A stretch of 64,000 nt of DNA from an uncultured Clostridia bacterium. GTDB lineage: Bacteria > Bacillota > Clostridia > Monoglobales > Monoglobaceae. A model generated the notes under the pieces. It was given only the letters and a program-made list of their open reading frames with translations. It made no database searches and was not told the origin of the DNA. Positions 51,158 through 60,387 of the stretch are shown here, one piece after another; positions within the stretch are counted from its first letter, which is position 1, and each line of letters begins with the position of its first letter. The stretch is from positions 248,001 through 312,000 of the forward strand of contig CAJTWN010000001.1 in NCBI GenBank assembly GCA_910580105.1. Reading direction: 5' to 3'. A program made the position numbers and the translations under genes.

Positions 51158-52255
51158 ATTACGGTTGTGCATTGCCCGCAAATTATCATAAATTGTAGCC
51201 CAAAGCACACAAAGAACAATGGATAATGTATAGGTTGTAACGGCATTATACGCAAACCGCGCAAAGACATCCATTACTTCCAGTTCATATAAGATACGGA
51301 ACATTATCGTTATGATGAGACAATGAATTAAATAAATATCATAAGAGGCTCTTGATATACTTGTCAGGAAGCCTTTTCCTTTGCTCTCTAATGCGAAGGT
51401 AAGATTTTTGGCATATATATAAAAACCAAACATAGAAAAAAAGCAGAAGAAAACCACAATGAAAGGTTCAAGTGTATAGTGAATCAATCCGCCAAATTTC
51501 ATATACGACAAAACGCAATGGGCAATCGCCAGCAAAAGCCAGCCTGCATAAATCAATGGTTTGCTGTGGTCCATCAGCCGTGCAAAAGATTCGTAATAAA
51601 GACCGACATACATACCTAAAATCCAGAAAATTAAATATGAAGTAAAAGTTTTGTGCATGGTAAATATCTGTGCTGCATAGCCGAATTTTTCACCGTCTAA
51701 AACCGGAAACCACATCCGGCTTGCAATCGTAATTGCAAATGCAAAAAAAACGATACAGCTGGTAAATACAAAAGATTTCTTCTTGCTGATCAGCATCCAC
51801 AGCGGCATAAGGAGATAAAACTGCACAATAAGTACGATAAAATAAAACTGCGCCGAAATATCACTGGTCACAATACACGCAATTAGCTTCTGAAAACTGA
51901 ACGGTGTAAATTCCTCAAAGTTCATAACAAAACAAAAGATGATATAATATGCTGTAACAGCAATCAAATAGGGAATATAAATTTTCTTGAATCGATCCCA
52001 TAAAAACCGAAGGTAATGAAATTTACGTTCTCCATATTTATAAAACATTTTCAGCGCACTTGTGAAGATAAAAGCCGGTACGGCAAAAGTGGTCAGCCTC
52101 GTAACCGAATAAAAAATAATCGACATCACACTCCACTTTGGGTATCCTTCAACATACATGGAACCGTCCACTCCTTCGGAAAGAAGGTGGATGAGGATAA
52201 CAAACATACATAAAAAAAATTCAAATACTGAAATTTCTGTTATTTTTCGCTTCAT
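51110..52255 (-). CDS. Acyltransferase-3-family membrane protein
   Basis: 381 residues with about ten membrane helices. It starts MKRKITEISVFEFFLCMFVI and LIHLLSEG, where the His of the first helix is the catalytic histidine of the acyltransferase-3 family (OafA/YrhL/WecH). Such enzymes acetylate sugars of surface polymers or are lipid transferases. The final 16 codons overlap the flavoprotein gene tail to tail. GGGGAGTTTAAAACT precedes the ATG. Confidence 0.85.
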   Translation of the reverse strand: MKRKITEISVFEFFLCMFVILIHLLSEGVDGSMYVEGYPKWSVMSIIFYSVTRLTTFAVPAFIFTSALKMFYKYGERKFHYLRFLWDRFKKIYIPYLIAVTAYYIIFCFVMNFEEFTPFSFQKLIACIVTSDISAQFYFIVLIVQFYLLMPLWMLISKKKSFVFTSCIVFFAFAITIASRMWFPVLDGEKFGYAAQIFTMHKTFTSYLIFWILGMYVGLYYESFARLMDHSKPLIYAGWLLLAIAHCVLSYMKFGGLIHYTLEPFIVVFFCFFSMFGFYIYAKNLTFALESKGKGFLTSISRASYDIYLIHCLIITIMFRILYELEVMDVFARFAYNAVTTYTLSIVLCVLWATIYDNLRAMHNRNSAIRARKIARRKRYL

Positions 52256-52388
52256 AGTTTTAAACTCCCCAAAACATTCTAAATTTTATTTTAACTCATG
52301 AAACAACTTGTGTCAATGGAGATGAAAAGATTTAATCGTTCAGTAAATAAATTGCATGTAAAATTTAAATATTTGTCTAATTTTACGG

Positions 52389-52619
52389 TTGCAACGATGT
52401 ATATATTTTGTTATGATGTGAAAGCATACAAATATCAATTTTAATATCAGTTTTGCAAAGATTCCTATTTTTGCATCAGGAATTTTATCAGGGAATAAAA
52501 CCCGCCAAAGATATTATTCAGGGAAAGTTACAGCTTTCCCTGAACGAATAAGAAATTTGTCTACAAAAATAAGTTTTTTATTTGTTTATAAAAACCGCAC
52601 AAGGATAAGGAGATTGATT
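52389..52619 (+). promoter_or_regulatory. pflB promoter and structured leader
   Basis: TTGCAA (52389-52394), 17 nt and TATGAT (52412-52417). The leader of about 195 nt contains a perfect 11-bp stem, TTCAGGGAAAG (52517-52527) with CTTTCCCTGAA (52534-52544), with no T run. The 'pfl'/ZTP riboswitch motif was sought and is not present. The remaining part of 52256-52619 holds no gene. Confidence 0.55.
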
Positions 52620-54854
52620 ATGAAATATGAAATGTGGGAAGGTTTCGAAACAGGCAGATGGTGTGATACCGTTGATGTCCGTGACTTTATCCATAAAAAC
52701 TATACGCCCTATGAAGGCGATGACCGCTTTTTAGCGGAACCGACCGATAAAACAAAAAAGGTATATGCAATTATAAAGGATCTGATTATTAAAGAAATTA
52801 AAGAGGGTGTCATTGATGTAGAAACCAAAAAGGTTTCCGGCATTGACCGCTTCGAAGCTGGTTATATCGATCAGGAAAACGAAGTCATTGTCGGTCTTCA
52901 GACTGATGCACCTTTGAAACGGATTGTTAACCCCTATGGTGGTATGCGTATGGTTGAACAGTCCCTTGCTGCATATGGATACACATTGGATGAAGACATT
53001 CAAAAACACTTTAAAGAATATCGCAAAACCCATAACGACGGCGTATTTGACGCTTACACCTCAAGAATGCGTACCGCAAGAACCGTCGGTTTGATGACTG
53101 GTCTTCCGGATGCCTATGGCAGAGGAAGAATTATTGGCGACTATCGCAGAATTGCCCTTTACGGAATTGATTTTCTTGTGGCAGAAAAACAAAAGGATTT
53201 TCAGGAAAGAGAAAATGAACCTGCGTCTGAAGCAATGATTCGTACCCGTGAGGAAATCCGGATGCAGATCCGTGCACTTGGTGAAATTAAAAATATGGCA
53301 CTGAAGTACGGGATAGACATGTCTTTGCCTGCAAAAGATGCCCATGAAGCAATTCAGTTCACCTATTTCGGCTATCTTGCCGCAATAAAAGAAAACAACG
53401 GCGCCGCTATGTCCTTTGGGCGAAATTCAACTTTTTTTGATATTTATATCCAGAGGGACATTGACCGAGGTCTTTTGAATGAGGAACAGGCACAGGAATT
53501 GATTGACCAATTGGTCATAAAACTCCGCATTGTCCGGCACCTGCGAACTCCGGAATACAATGAACTTTTTTCCGGCGATCCCACCTGGGTTACTGAGTCG
53601 ATTGGCGGTATGAGTGAAGATGGAAGAACGCTTGTTACCAAATCTTCCTTCCGGTATCTGCATACGCTGACAAATCTGGATCCGGCTCCGGAACCGAATA
53701 TGACCGTTCTTTGGAGCACTTCCTTACCGGAAAACTTTAAAAAATATTGTGCCAAAATGAGCATAGATACCGATGCTATCCAATACGAAAGTGACGATGC
53801 TATGCGCCCGATTTATGGAGATGACTATGCCATTGCTTGCTGCGTTTCTTCAATGGAAGTAGGCAAAAGAATGCAATTTTTCGGCGCACGGGTGAATCTT
53901 GCAAAAACTCTTTTAATGTCCATCAATGATGGATACGATGAGAAAAAAGGGCTGAAGGTTCTGTATAATACCGAAAAAATGGAAGAGAATATTTTGGATT
54001 ATGATAAGGTTAAAAACGCATACTTCAAATGCCTTGAAGAAGTTGCGGCACTTTATGTCAATACCATGAATACCATTCACTATATGCACGATAAATATGC
54101 TTATGAAGCAGGACAGATGGCGCTGCATGATACAGATGTAAAGCGATTTATGGCTTTTGGTGTGGCCGGCCTTTCAGTCGTTGCAGATTCATTGTCGGCT
54201 ATCAAATATGCAAAAGTAAAACCTATTCGGAACGAGGAAGGAATTGCAGTTGATTTTGAAACAACCGGAGATTTCCCGAAATATGGAAATGATGATGACC
54301 GTGTTGACAAAATTGCAGTGGAAGTTTTGGAGAAATTTTCTGCTGAACTTAAAAAACATCCAACCTATCGGAATGCAGAACACACCTTGTCAGTGCTTAC
54401 CATCACATCGAATGTCGTATACGGTAAAAAGACAGGAACCACCCCGGATGGAAGAAAAGCAGGCGAACCGCTGGCACCCGGTGCCAATCCGATGCACGGC
54501 AGAGACAGCAGCGGTGCTTTGGCTTCCCTCAATTCCGTTGCAAAATTACCCTACCGCGCTTGCTGCCAGGATGGTATATCCAATACCTTCTCCATTGTTC
54601 CTGAAGCTTTAGGGAAGGAAAAAGACGTTAGAATTGACAATTTGATTTCCGTTATGGATGGCTATTTTTCTCAGGGTGCTTTTCATCTAAACGTAAATGT
54701 CCTGAAACGAAGTACGCTGGAAGATGCAATGGAACATCCTGAAAAATATCCAACGCTTACCATCCGAATTTCCGGTTACGCTGTAAATTTTAATCGCTTG
54801 ACAAGAGAGCAGCAGTTGGAAGTGATTTCACGTACCTTCCATGATTGTATGTAA
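52620..54854 (+). CDS. pflB: Formate C-acetyltransferase (pyruvate formate-lyase)
   Basis: 744 residues from ATG 52620 (ATAAGGAGATTGATT). The glycyl-radical enzyme that splits pyruvate with CoA into acetyl-CoA and formate. The two catalytic cysteines are Cys407-Cys408 in AIACCVSSMEVGKRMQFFG, the PFL hallmark, and the radical glycine is Gly719 in RISGYAVNF. TPDGRKAGEPLAPGANPMHG also fits PFL. It is followed at once by its activase gene, so the organism ferments pyruvate to formate. Confidence 0.97.
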   Translation: MKYEMWEGFETGRWCDTVDVRDFIHKNYTPYEGDDRFLAEPTDKTKKVYAIIKDLIIKEIKEGVIDVETKKVSGIDRFEAGYIDQENEVIVGLQTDAPLKRIVNPYGGMRMVEQSLAAYGYTLDEDIQKHFKEYRKTHNDGVFDAYTSRMRTARTVGLMTGLPDAYGRGRIIGDYRRIALYGIDFLVAEKQKDFQERENEPASEAMIRTREEIRMQIRALGEIKNMALKYGIDMSLPAKDAHEAIQFTYFGYLAAIKENNGAAMSFGRNSTFFDIYIQRDIDRGLLNEEQAQELIDQLVIKLRIVRHLRTPEYNELFSGDPTWVTESIGGMSEDGRTLVTKSSFRYLHTLTNLDPAPEPNMTVLWSTSLPENFKKYCAKMSIDTDAIQYESDDAMRPIYGDDYAIACCVSSMEVGKRMQFFGARVNLAKTLLMSINDGYDEKKGLKVLYNTEKMEENILDYDKVKNAYFKCLEEVAALYVNTMNTIHYMHDKYAYEAGQMALHDTDVKRFMAFGVAGLSVVADSLSAIKYAKVKPIRNEEGIAVDFETTGDFPKYGNDDDRVDKIAVEVLEKFSAELKKHPTYRNAEHTLSVLTITSNVVYGKKTGTTPDGRKAGEPLAPGANPMHGRDSSGALASLNSVAKLPYRACCQDGISNTFSIVPEALGKEKDVRIDNLISVMDGYFSQGAFHLNVNVLKRSTLEDAMEHPEKYPTLTIRISGYAVNFNRLTREQQLEVISRTFHDCM

Positions 54855-54865
54855 AAGGAGAAGAG

Positions 54866-55591
54866 ATGCAAAAAGGCAGGATTCATTCAATTGAAACAAT
54901 GGGACTTGTTGATGGTCCAGGCGTACGCTTTGTCGTTTTTCTGCAAGGCTGTCAGCTTCGCTGTGCCTTTTGCCATAATCCAGATACCTGGAGTCTCACG
55001 GAGGGAGAAGAAATCTCCCCCCGTGAACTCGTAGAAAAAATTAAACGCTACCAACCATATTTTACCCGTTCTAAAGGCGGCGTTACTTTTTCCGGCGGAG
55101 AACCCCTTCTGCAGCCTGATTTTTTGATTGAATGTCTGAAACTCTGTAAGGCAGAAGGCATACACACAGCGTTGGATACAGCAGGCGTTGGCCTTGGTCG
55201 CTATGATGAAATTCTAACCTATACTGATTTGGTTTTGCTTGATATCAAACATATCCAACCGGAAAAATACCAATTTATTACCGGACAAACAATGGATAAA
55301 TATAATAAATTTATCAACATTCTGAATCAAACAAAGACAGATGTTTGGATTCGGGCAGTTATTATTCCTGGAATTAATGACAATTTAGATTACATCCGGG
55401 ATCTATGGGAAGTCGGAAAACGTTTTCGCAGAATCAAAAAATTTGAATTGCTTCCCTACCATACTCTTGGAATCAATAAATATGAGGCTTTAGGCATAGG
55501 ATACCGCCTTAAAGATACACCGCCAATGAACAGAAAACATGTTGAAAAATGGCAGGATACGTTGAATAAAGCACTGATTTCTGATGAATAA
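54866..55591 (+). CDS. pflA: Pyruvate formate-lyase activating enzyme
   Basis: 241 residues from ATG 54866 (AAAGGAGAAGAG). A radical-SAM enzyme with the cluster motif CQLRCAFC (CxxxCxxC), GGVTFSGGEPLLQP, TALDTAGVG, DLVLLDIKH and RAVIIPGINDN. It has no extra ferredoxin clusters, unlike the second activase in the window, and this fits PFL-type activases. It places the glycyl radical on PflB using SAM. No separate promoter in the 11-nt gap. Confidence 0.95.
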   Translation: MQKGRIHSIETMGLVDGPGVRFVVFLQGCQLRCAFCHNPDTWSLTEGEEISPRELVEKIKRYQPYFTRSKGGVTFSGGEPLLQPDFLIECLKLCKAEGIHTALDTAGVGLGRYDEILTYTDLVLLDIKHIQPEKYQFITGQTMDKYNKFINILNQTKTDVWIRAVIIPGINDNLDYIRDLWEVGKRFRRIKKFELLPYHTLGINKYEALGIGYRLKDTPPMNRKHVEKWQDTLNKALISDE

Positions 55592-55632
55592 TTTTTTCAC
55601 GGTTTTTTTTATAAAAAATTTCTATAAAGTGC

Positions 55633-55660
55633 TTGACTTTTAGAAAAAACTGAGTATAAT
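55633..55660 (+). promoter_or_regulatory. tRNA-Asn promoter
   Basis: TTGACT (55633-55638), 16 nt and TATAAT (55655-55660), 20 nt before the tRNA. Confidence 0.75.
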
Positions 55661-55680
55661 AAGAAAAGTAATTTAAATAT

Positions 55681-55756
55681 TCCTCTATAGCTCAGTTGGT
55701 AGAGCATGCGGCTGTTAACCGCAGGGTCGTTGGTTCGAGTCCAACTGGAGGAGCCA
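55681..55756 (+). tRNA. tRNA-Asn (anticodon GTT)
   Basis: 76 nt with encoded CCA. Acceptor arms TCCTCTA and TGGAGGA, D-loop AGCTCAGTTGGTAGAGC, anticodon loop CTGTTAA in the TGCGG/CCGCA stem, T-loop GGTTCGAGTCC. All arms pair. Confidence 0.97.
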
Positions 55757-55760
55757 CGTT

Positions 55761-55798
55761 AGAGCAAGCGATATAAAGCTTGCTCTGATTTTTTTTTT
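55761..55798 (+). terminator. Terminator of tRNA-Asn
   Basis: AGAGCAAGC (55761-55769) and GCTTGCTCT (55778-55786), then GA and a long T run. Confidence 0.88.
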
Positions 55799-56189
55799 TG
55801 TAAAAATCAAAGGGTGCTCATGCCGCTGCTCATCTTTTTCTCCACAACGTCTTTAGCGTTGCGGGGATCCCGGTGACTAAGGACAGATGCATCTAAACTA
55901 TTCGGCTCTTCCAATTCGGAACGGATTTGCTCCGTTCCGATTTTTCTTTTGCAAAGGTAAGTCAGTTACGCACACCATCGTTTTTCTCTATTCTCGAAAA
56001 GTCTCGCTTTCTATGGCTATGCCCCTGTAAACGCGGGCATAACGCCATCGTTGCGCTATTAACTATTTACGAATACCCCCCAGGTATAACACTCCGTGCA
56101 CTGTAAATTTTTCACAATGATACCCATGCATTTAATATCTCTATTTACTTTTTCCTTATGTTATAAAAGCAAACCATGTTCTGTCTTTA
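55799..56189. other. Non-coding stretch after tRNA-Asn
   Basis: No confident gene in 390 nt. The minus strand has an open tail that reads ...LSHRDPRNAKDVVEKK... and stops at 55809, protein-like but without a start or known relative. A terminator lies within it at 55916-55947. The base composition is more GC-rich than its surroundings near 55990-56060. Perhaps the remains of another tRNA cluster or integrated element. Confidence 0.4.
55916..55947 (+). terminator. Second terminator downstream of tRNA-Asn
   Basis: TCGGAACGGA (55916-55925) and TCCGTTCCGA (55931-55940), then TTTTTCTTTT. It may be the end of a lost RNA gene. Confidence 0.7.
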
Positions 56190-57035
56190 TTATCTTGATA
56201 CAATAGTAGGATCAATTACAGCTTGGTTTAAGTCTCGGTATTGTTTTGGTGACATACCAAATTCTTTTTTAAAACATTCATAAAAGTAGGAGGTATTATT
56301 AAATCCGCATTCAAAAACAATGTCAAGGACAGATTTTTTACTACTTTTAAGTAATTGAGCAGCATTATACAAACGAATGCGATTTATATATTCGGAAGGT
56401 GTTATGCCATAATATTTTTTTAGCGCCCTTGTAAGATGTTCTTGACTTTTTCCGCTAAGTTGAACAAATCTTTTTAATCCAATAGAATAATTTTGCGAAA
56501 AACGCATATCATAACAGGCTTCCTGCAGCCATAAAGGGACTGATTTGGTTTGAGTAAAAGGTCGCTGCAGCCACAAAAATATATCGAGTAAAAAACTTAT
56601 CAGCAGTGATTGCGGATCAAAACCTGCTATATTTTTGTTATTAGCTGACAACATAGACACCTTTTGTCTTAGAATAGGGATGACGTCATAGGATAGTTGA
56701 AAATGACATGACTTAAACGAATTCAATCCAATTTGATTAATTATTTGCTGGATTTTATCATAAATGGAAACTGAAAAAGCGACATTGATAAAACGTGCAA
56801 AATCACATTTATATAAACTAAATTGATGGCAATCTTCAGGTGAAACGAAACAGATCATATTTGTGGAAATAATTTGTTCTGTTCCATTAATATGATGCCG
56901 GACCTGTCCCTGTGTAACCCAAAAAATTTCAAAGAAATCATGGGTATGTAAAAAGGTTTTTTCCGGCGTTTCTAGCCTCGTTTCCGCAATATGATAAGGT
57001 AATATTTTAAATAGATCTGCTCCGTATAATACCAC
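56190..57035 (-). CDS. AraC-family regulator of the glycyl-radical cassette
   Basis: 281 residues. The best start is a GTG at 57035 with AGAGGTGAAATT upstream; an ATG at 57137 lies before the promoter. The cupin sensor has TFLHTHDFFEIFWVTQGQVRH and MICFVSPEDCHQF; the C-terminal HTH pair has LKRFVQLSGKSQEHLTRALK and VLDIVFECGFNNTSYFYECF, ending FGMSPKQYRDLN. It is divergent from the glycyl-radical enzyme gene, 130 nt apart, and most likely activates it in response to the substrate. Confidence 0.85.
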   Translation of the reverse strand: MVLYGADLFKILPYHIAETRLETPEKTFLHTHDFFEIFWVTQGQVRHHINGTEQIISTNMICFVSPEDCHQFSLYKCDFARFINVAFSVSIYDKIQQIINQIGLNSFKSCHFQLSYDVIPILRQKVSMLSANNKNIAGFDPQSLLISFLLDIFLWLQRPFTQTKSVPLWLQEACYDMRFSQNYSIGLKRFVQLSGKSQEHLTRALKKYYGITPSEYINRIRLYNAAQLLKSSKKSVLDIVFECGFNNTSYFYECFKKEFGMSPKQYRDLNQAVIDPTIVSR

Positions 57036-57066
57036 AACAATTTCACCTCTGTATTTCAATAAAATC

Positions 57067-57095
57067 AATATAGCAGATAAAATATCAACAGTCAA
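57067..57095 (-). promoter_or_regulatory. Promoter of the AraC regulator
   Basis: TTGACT (57095-57090), 17 nt and TATATT (57072-57067) on the minus strand. No equally strong promoter faces the glycyl-radical gene, as expected when an activator is needed. Confidence 0.6.
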
Positions 57096-57165
57096 GATGT
57101 TTTTTATCAAAATAAATGATATTCTATATATACGCATATAACGAATATTGAAAGGTGTGTCTGTT

Positions 57166-59361
57166 ATGGATATGCAAACTTCGGTTCACTCTGTCATTGA
57201 TTATATGATGGATTTCACAATGATTTACGATGCAAACAAAAATAATATTTATTTGCGTGAACTCAAATGTTTAGAAAAGCAAATAGAATTTACTGCCCTG
57301 CCGCCTCGTGACGGAGATCTCTTTGTCGGACGATTGATGGAAGCACCAATTGGTTTTTTGCCCCAAAACAATTGTGGGGGAGTAGGCTATTATTGTGATT
57401 TTAATCGTTTGAAAACAATGCTGACATTAGACAGTCTTTCTGATGAAGAAAAAAGTAAGTTGAATTATCTACTGGAATTTTGGCATGGAAAGACTACAAA
57501 TGAAAAAATATATAAAAAATATACAGATGCACAAAAACAAAATTTAACCCATGGTGATATGGCTGTTGAACCAGGCAGCGGTTTTCCTCTTTATAGAATG
57601 AGCGGAGCCCAAATGGACCCATCAAAACTACTTGAAAAAGGTATTTGTGGTTTGCAAGATGAATGTAGGTTGCAAAAAGAAAAAAATGTTTCTTTTTATC
57701 TTGCTTTGGAAGGCGTCCTTTCACTTCTTCAAAAAATCTGCTTAAATTATGCAGCACAATGCCGTAAACTTTCTGCACAGTGTAACGATCATATATACCG
57801 GCAGCATTTACGCGAAATGGAGGTAAATCTTTGCCATATTGCCTATTATCCTCCGCAGACATTTTGGCAGGCATTACAGTTAGCGTATTTATTTTTTATT
57901 TTTTCCGGTGCTTATAATTATGGGAGAATGGATGATTACATTGGTCCCTTTTATGCTTATGATATTGATCATAATGTCATTGAAAATGCGTTTGCTCTTC
58001 GCTTGACCAAAAGTTTATGGAGTCTTATAATTGAAAGAAAAAATACTTGGGACGCACGTATTATTTTAGGAGGGAAAGGCAGAAAATATCCTGAATATGC
58101 GGATCGGTTCGCAATACTGGCAATCGAAACATCCAGACAAATGCATGATACTCTGCCACAGCTGACACTACGTTGTTATAACAATATGAATCCTGAGGTC
58201 TATCAAAAAGCGCTTGCTTCAATTGGAGAAGGAACAACTTATCCCATTTTATACAATGATGAAGTAAATATTTTATCCGTTAAAAATGCCTTTGATGTTG
58301 ATACTGAGACCGCAGAACAATATGTGCCATTTGGCTGCGGAGAATATGTCATCTATAATAAAAGTTTTGGCACCCCCAGCGGTGCAATTAACTTACTGCA
58401 CATACTGAATGATGCCATTTACGGTTCAAAGTCATATTTGTTTGAAAAAGCAGACTCTTTTGAGCAATTTTATCAATCATATTTAAGTGAAGTGGAGGAG
58501 ATGGTTTTCTTATTAGCGCAACAGGAAAAACTTGAATATGAAGTTTGTGCCGCTGATGCACCTTTTCTATTTTACAGCCTATTATTTGATGATTGTTTCT
58601 CTCGTGCAAAACCAATTTTTTCAGGCGGCATTCGTCATTTGGGCGGTACGCTGGAAACATACGGAAATATAAATGTATCCGATAGTTTAGTTGCGATAAA
58701 ACAATTGATATTTAACAAAAAAATGATTCCTGTAAACGAATTACAGGATGCGTTGAGGAGGAATTTCAAAAACAATGCAAAAATCAGACCGCTTCTTTTA
58801 AATGCACCTAAATATGGAAATGATGCAGATGAAGCTGATTCTATTGCAGTAAAATTTCATGAAGATCTATGCGGTATGATTCGGAATTCTGCTGAAAAAG
58901 TGGGGCTGGATTCCTATTTGGCTGTTATAATCAACAATGGTATGAATACTGTTTTAGGATTGACTACAGGCGCATCCGCCGATGGTCGTTTTGCAAATAC
59001 TTATATGGCAAATGCAAATAATCCGGTTGGGGGTATGGACAAAAATGGTATTACTGCTATGCTGAATTCTTTAGTTAAATTGCGTTCAGATATTCATGCC
59101 GGTGCCGTTCAAAATATGCGCTTTTCCAAAGAAATGTTCGGCTCTTTAATTGATAAAACAAAACTGTTATTAAATACTTATTTTTTACATGGCGGTTCTC
59201 AAACAATGATAACCGTTTTGGGACGCGATGATTTGGAAAAAGCCATAAAAAATCCAACGGCTTATCAGAATTTAATTGTACGTGTGGGTGGTTTTAGTGT
59301 ACGATTTGTGGATTTGGACAAGGCAATTCAACTGGAACTATTAAGCAGGACATTATATTAG
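57166..59361 (+). CDS. Glycyl-radical enzyme of unknown substrate (CxE dehydratase/lyase type)
   Basis: 731 residues from ATG 57166 (GAAAGGTGTGTCTGTT). The fold is that of the pyruvate formate-lyase superfamily. The active-site thiyl cysteine is Cys391 in VPFGCGEYVIYNKS, with Glu393 two residues on; the pair C-x-E is seen in dehydratases and C-X lyases (glycerol, propanediol, choline, hydroxyproline, isethionate) but not in PFL (Cys-Cys). The following residue Tyr, where glycerol, choline and arylacetate enzymes usually have Pro, is unusual. The radical glycine is near Gly709 in RVGGFSVRF. It is shorter than most dehydratases (about 780-850). Neighbours are its activase and a GH78-like hydrolase, so the substrate may come from a plant glycoside. 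Confidence 0.85.
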   Translation: MDMQTSVHSVIDYMMDFTMIYDANKNNIYLRELKCLEKQIEFTALPPRDGDLFVGRLMEAPIGFLPQNNCGGVGYYCDFNRLKTMLTLDSLSDEEKSKLNYLLEFWHGKTTNEKIYKKYTDAQKQNLTHGDMAVEPGSGFPLYRMSGAQMDPSKLLEKGICGLQDECRLQKEKNVSFYLALEGVLSLLQKICLNYAAQCRKLSAQCNDHIYRQHLREMEVNLCHIAYYPPQTFWQALQLAYLFFIFSGAYNYGRMDDYIGPFYAYDIDHNVIENAFALRLTKSLWSLIIERKNTWDARIILGGKGRKYPEYADRFAILAIETSRQMHDTLPQLTLRCYNNMNPEVYQKALASIGEGTTYPILYNDEVNILSVKNAFDVDTETAEQYVPFGCGEYVIYNKSFGTPSGAINLLHILNDAIYGSKSYLFEKADSFEQFYQSYLSEVEEMVFLLAQQEKLEYEVCAADAPFLFYSLLFDDCFSRAKPIFSGGIRHLGGTLETYGNINVSDSLVAIKQLIFNKKMIPVNELQDALRRNFKNNAKIRPLLLNAPKYGNDADEADSIAVKFHEDLCGMIRNSAEKVGLDSYLAVIINNGMNTVLGLTTGASADGRFANTYMANANNPVGGMDKNGITAMLNSLVKLRSDIHAGAVQNMRFSKEMFGSLIDKTKLLLNTYFLHGGSQTMITVLGRDDLEKAIKNPTAYQNLIVRVGGFSVRFVDLDKAIQLELLSRTLY

Positions 59362-59378
59362 CAGATGGAGGAAGCATT

Positions 59379-60290
59379 ATGGATTGTGTACGTGGTATTA
59401 TTTTTGATATCCAAAGAGGCTCCATGTATGATGGTCCGGGAATTCGTACAACGGTATTTACAAAAGGCTGTCCGCTAAGATGTAAGTGGTGTCATAATCC
59501 TGAATCGCAAAATCCAAAACTGGAATTGGCATATTGGGAAGAAAAATGTGTTGGCTGTAAAAAATGTTCAGAAGTTTGCACAATGGGCGCACATTTGTTT
59601 TCAGACATACATATCTTTGATCGCAAACAATGTATAATGTGTGGAAAATGTGTTCATGTTTGCCCAACAAATGCAATGAAATCTTACGGCTATACAATAA
59701 GTGCAGAAGAAGCAATGACAATTATCAGAAAAGATAAAGCATATTATGACCTAACAAATGGCGGACTTACATTATCGGGCGGAGAACCTTTTTTACAAAA
59801 TGATTTTTCTTTTTCCCTTCTTTCGTTGGCAAAACAAGAAAAAATTCATACCTGTGTGGAAACCTGTGGTTTTGCCTCCCATGAGATAATATTGCAATCA
59901 TTGAAGTATGTTGATTATTACTTATTTGATTATAAATTGGATGATTGTGTAAAACATCAATATTATACAGGAGTCTCTAACACAATAATTCAAAAGAATT
60001 TTGACTGTTTATATACACATCATGCCAGAATTAAAATTCGTTGTCCGATTATTCCGGGAGTAAATGATACACTTGAACATTTCTCTTCCATTCATCAACT
60101 TGAGGTTAAATATCCTGAAATTGAAGGCATTGAAATTCTTCCGTATCATAACTTTGGAAGCGGAAAAGCAAAAGCTTTAGGCAGAGAATATGGAATTTTA
60201 TCTGAAACTGCAGGAAATGAAATAAAACAAAAGTGGAAAGAATTAATGTCAATTTCGGGTTGCAGTGAAGCAATTATAAATTCTTTTTGA
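59379..60290 (+). CDS. Glycyl-radical enzyme activating enzyme with two ferredoxin clusters
   Basis: 303 residues (GATGGAGGAAGCATT upstream). Radical-SAM motif CPLRCKWC, then an inserted 8-Cys domain with CVGCKKCSEVC and CIMCGKCVHVCP for two further [4Fe-4S] clusters, GGLTLSGGEPFLQN, and CPIIPGVNDT. The extra clusters are typical of activases for non-PFL glycyl-radical enzymes. It is 17 nt downstream of the enzyme gene and must be its partner. Confidence 0.93.
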   Translation: MDCVRGIIFDIQRGSMYDGPGIRTTVFTKGCPLRCKWCHNPESQNPKLELAYWEEKCVGCKKCSEVCTMGAHLFSDIHIFDRKQCIMCGKCVHVCPTNAMKSYGYTISAEEAMTIIRKDKAYYDLTNGGLTLSGGEPFLQNDFSFSLLSLAKQEKIHTCVETCGFASHEIILQSLKYVDYYLFDYKLDDCVKHQYYTGVSNTIIQKNFDCLYTHHARIKIRCPIIPGVNDTLEHFSSIHQLEVKYPEIEGIEILPYHNFGSGKAKALGREYGILSETAGNEIKQKWKELMSISGCSEAIINSF

Positions 60291-60322
60291 TTCATAAAAT
60301 AAAAGAACTATTCCAATCCCAA

Positions 60323-60351
60323 TTGCAAAGGAAAGCATCATGTGGTATAAT
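60323..60351 (+). promoter_or_regulatory. Own promoter of the GH78-like gene
   Basis: TTGCAA (60323-60328), 17 nt and TATAAT (60346-60351). The hydrolase can be expressed apart from the glycyl-radical genes. Confidence 0.7.
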
Positions 60352-60387
60352 CAACATTTGAAATCACAGAAGATTGGAGTTTAGAAA

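Noticed and set aside
52424..52619. ZTP (pfl) riboswitch before pflB
   Set aside because: The conserved CCGCCUGGGCA-type core is absent.
55807..55960. Minus-strand tail reading ...LSHRDPRNAKDVVEKK...
   Set aside because: Protein-like, but no start codon, RBS or known relative, and it crosses a terminator hairpin; kept only as a note.
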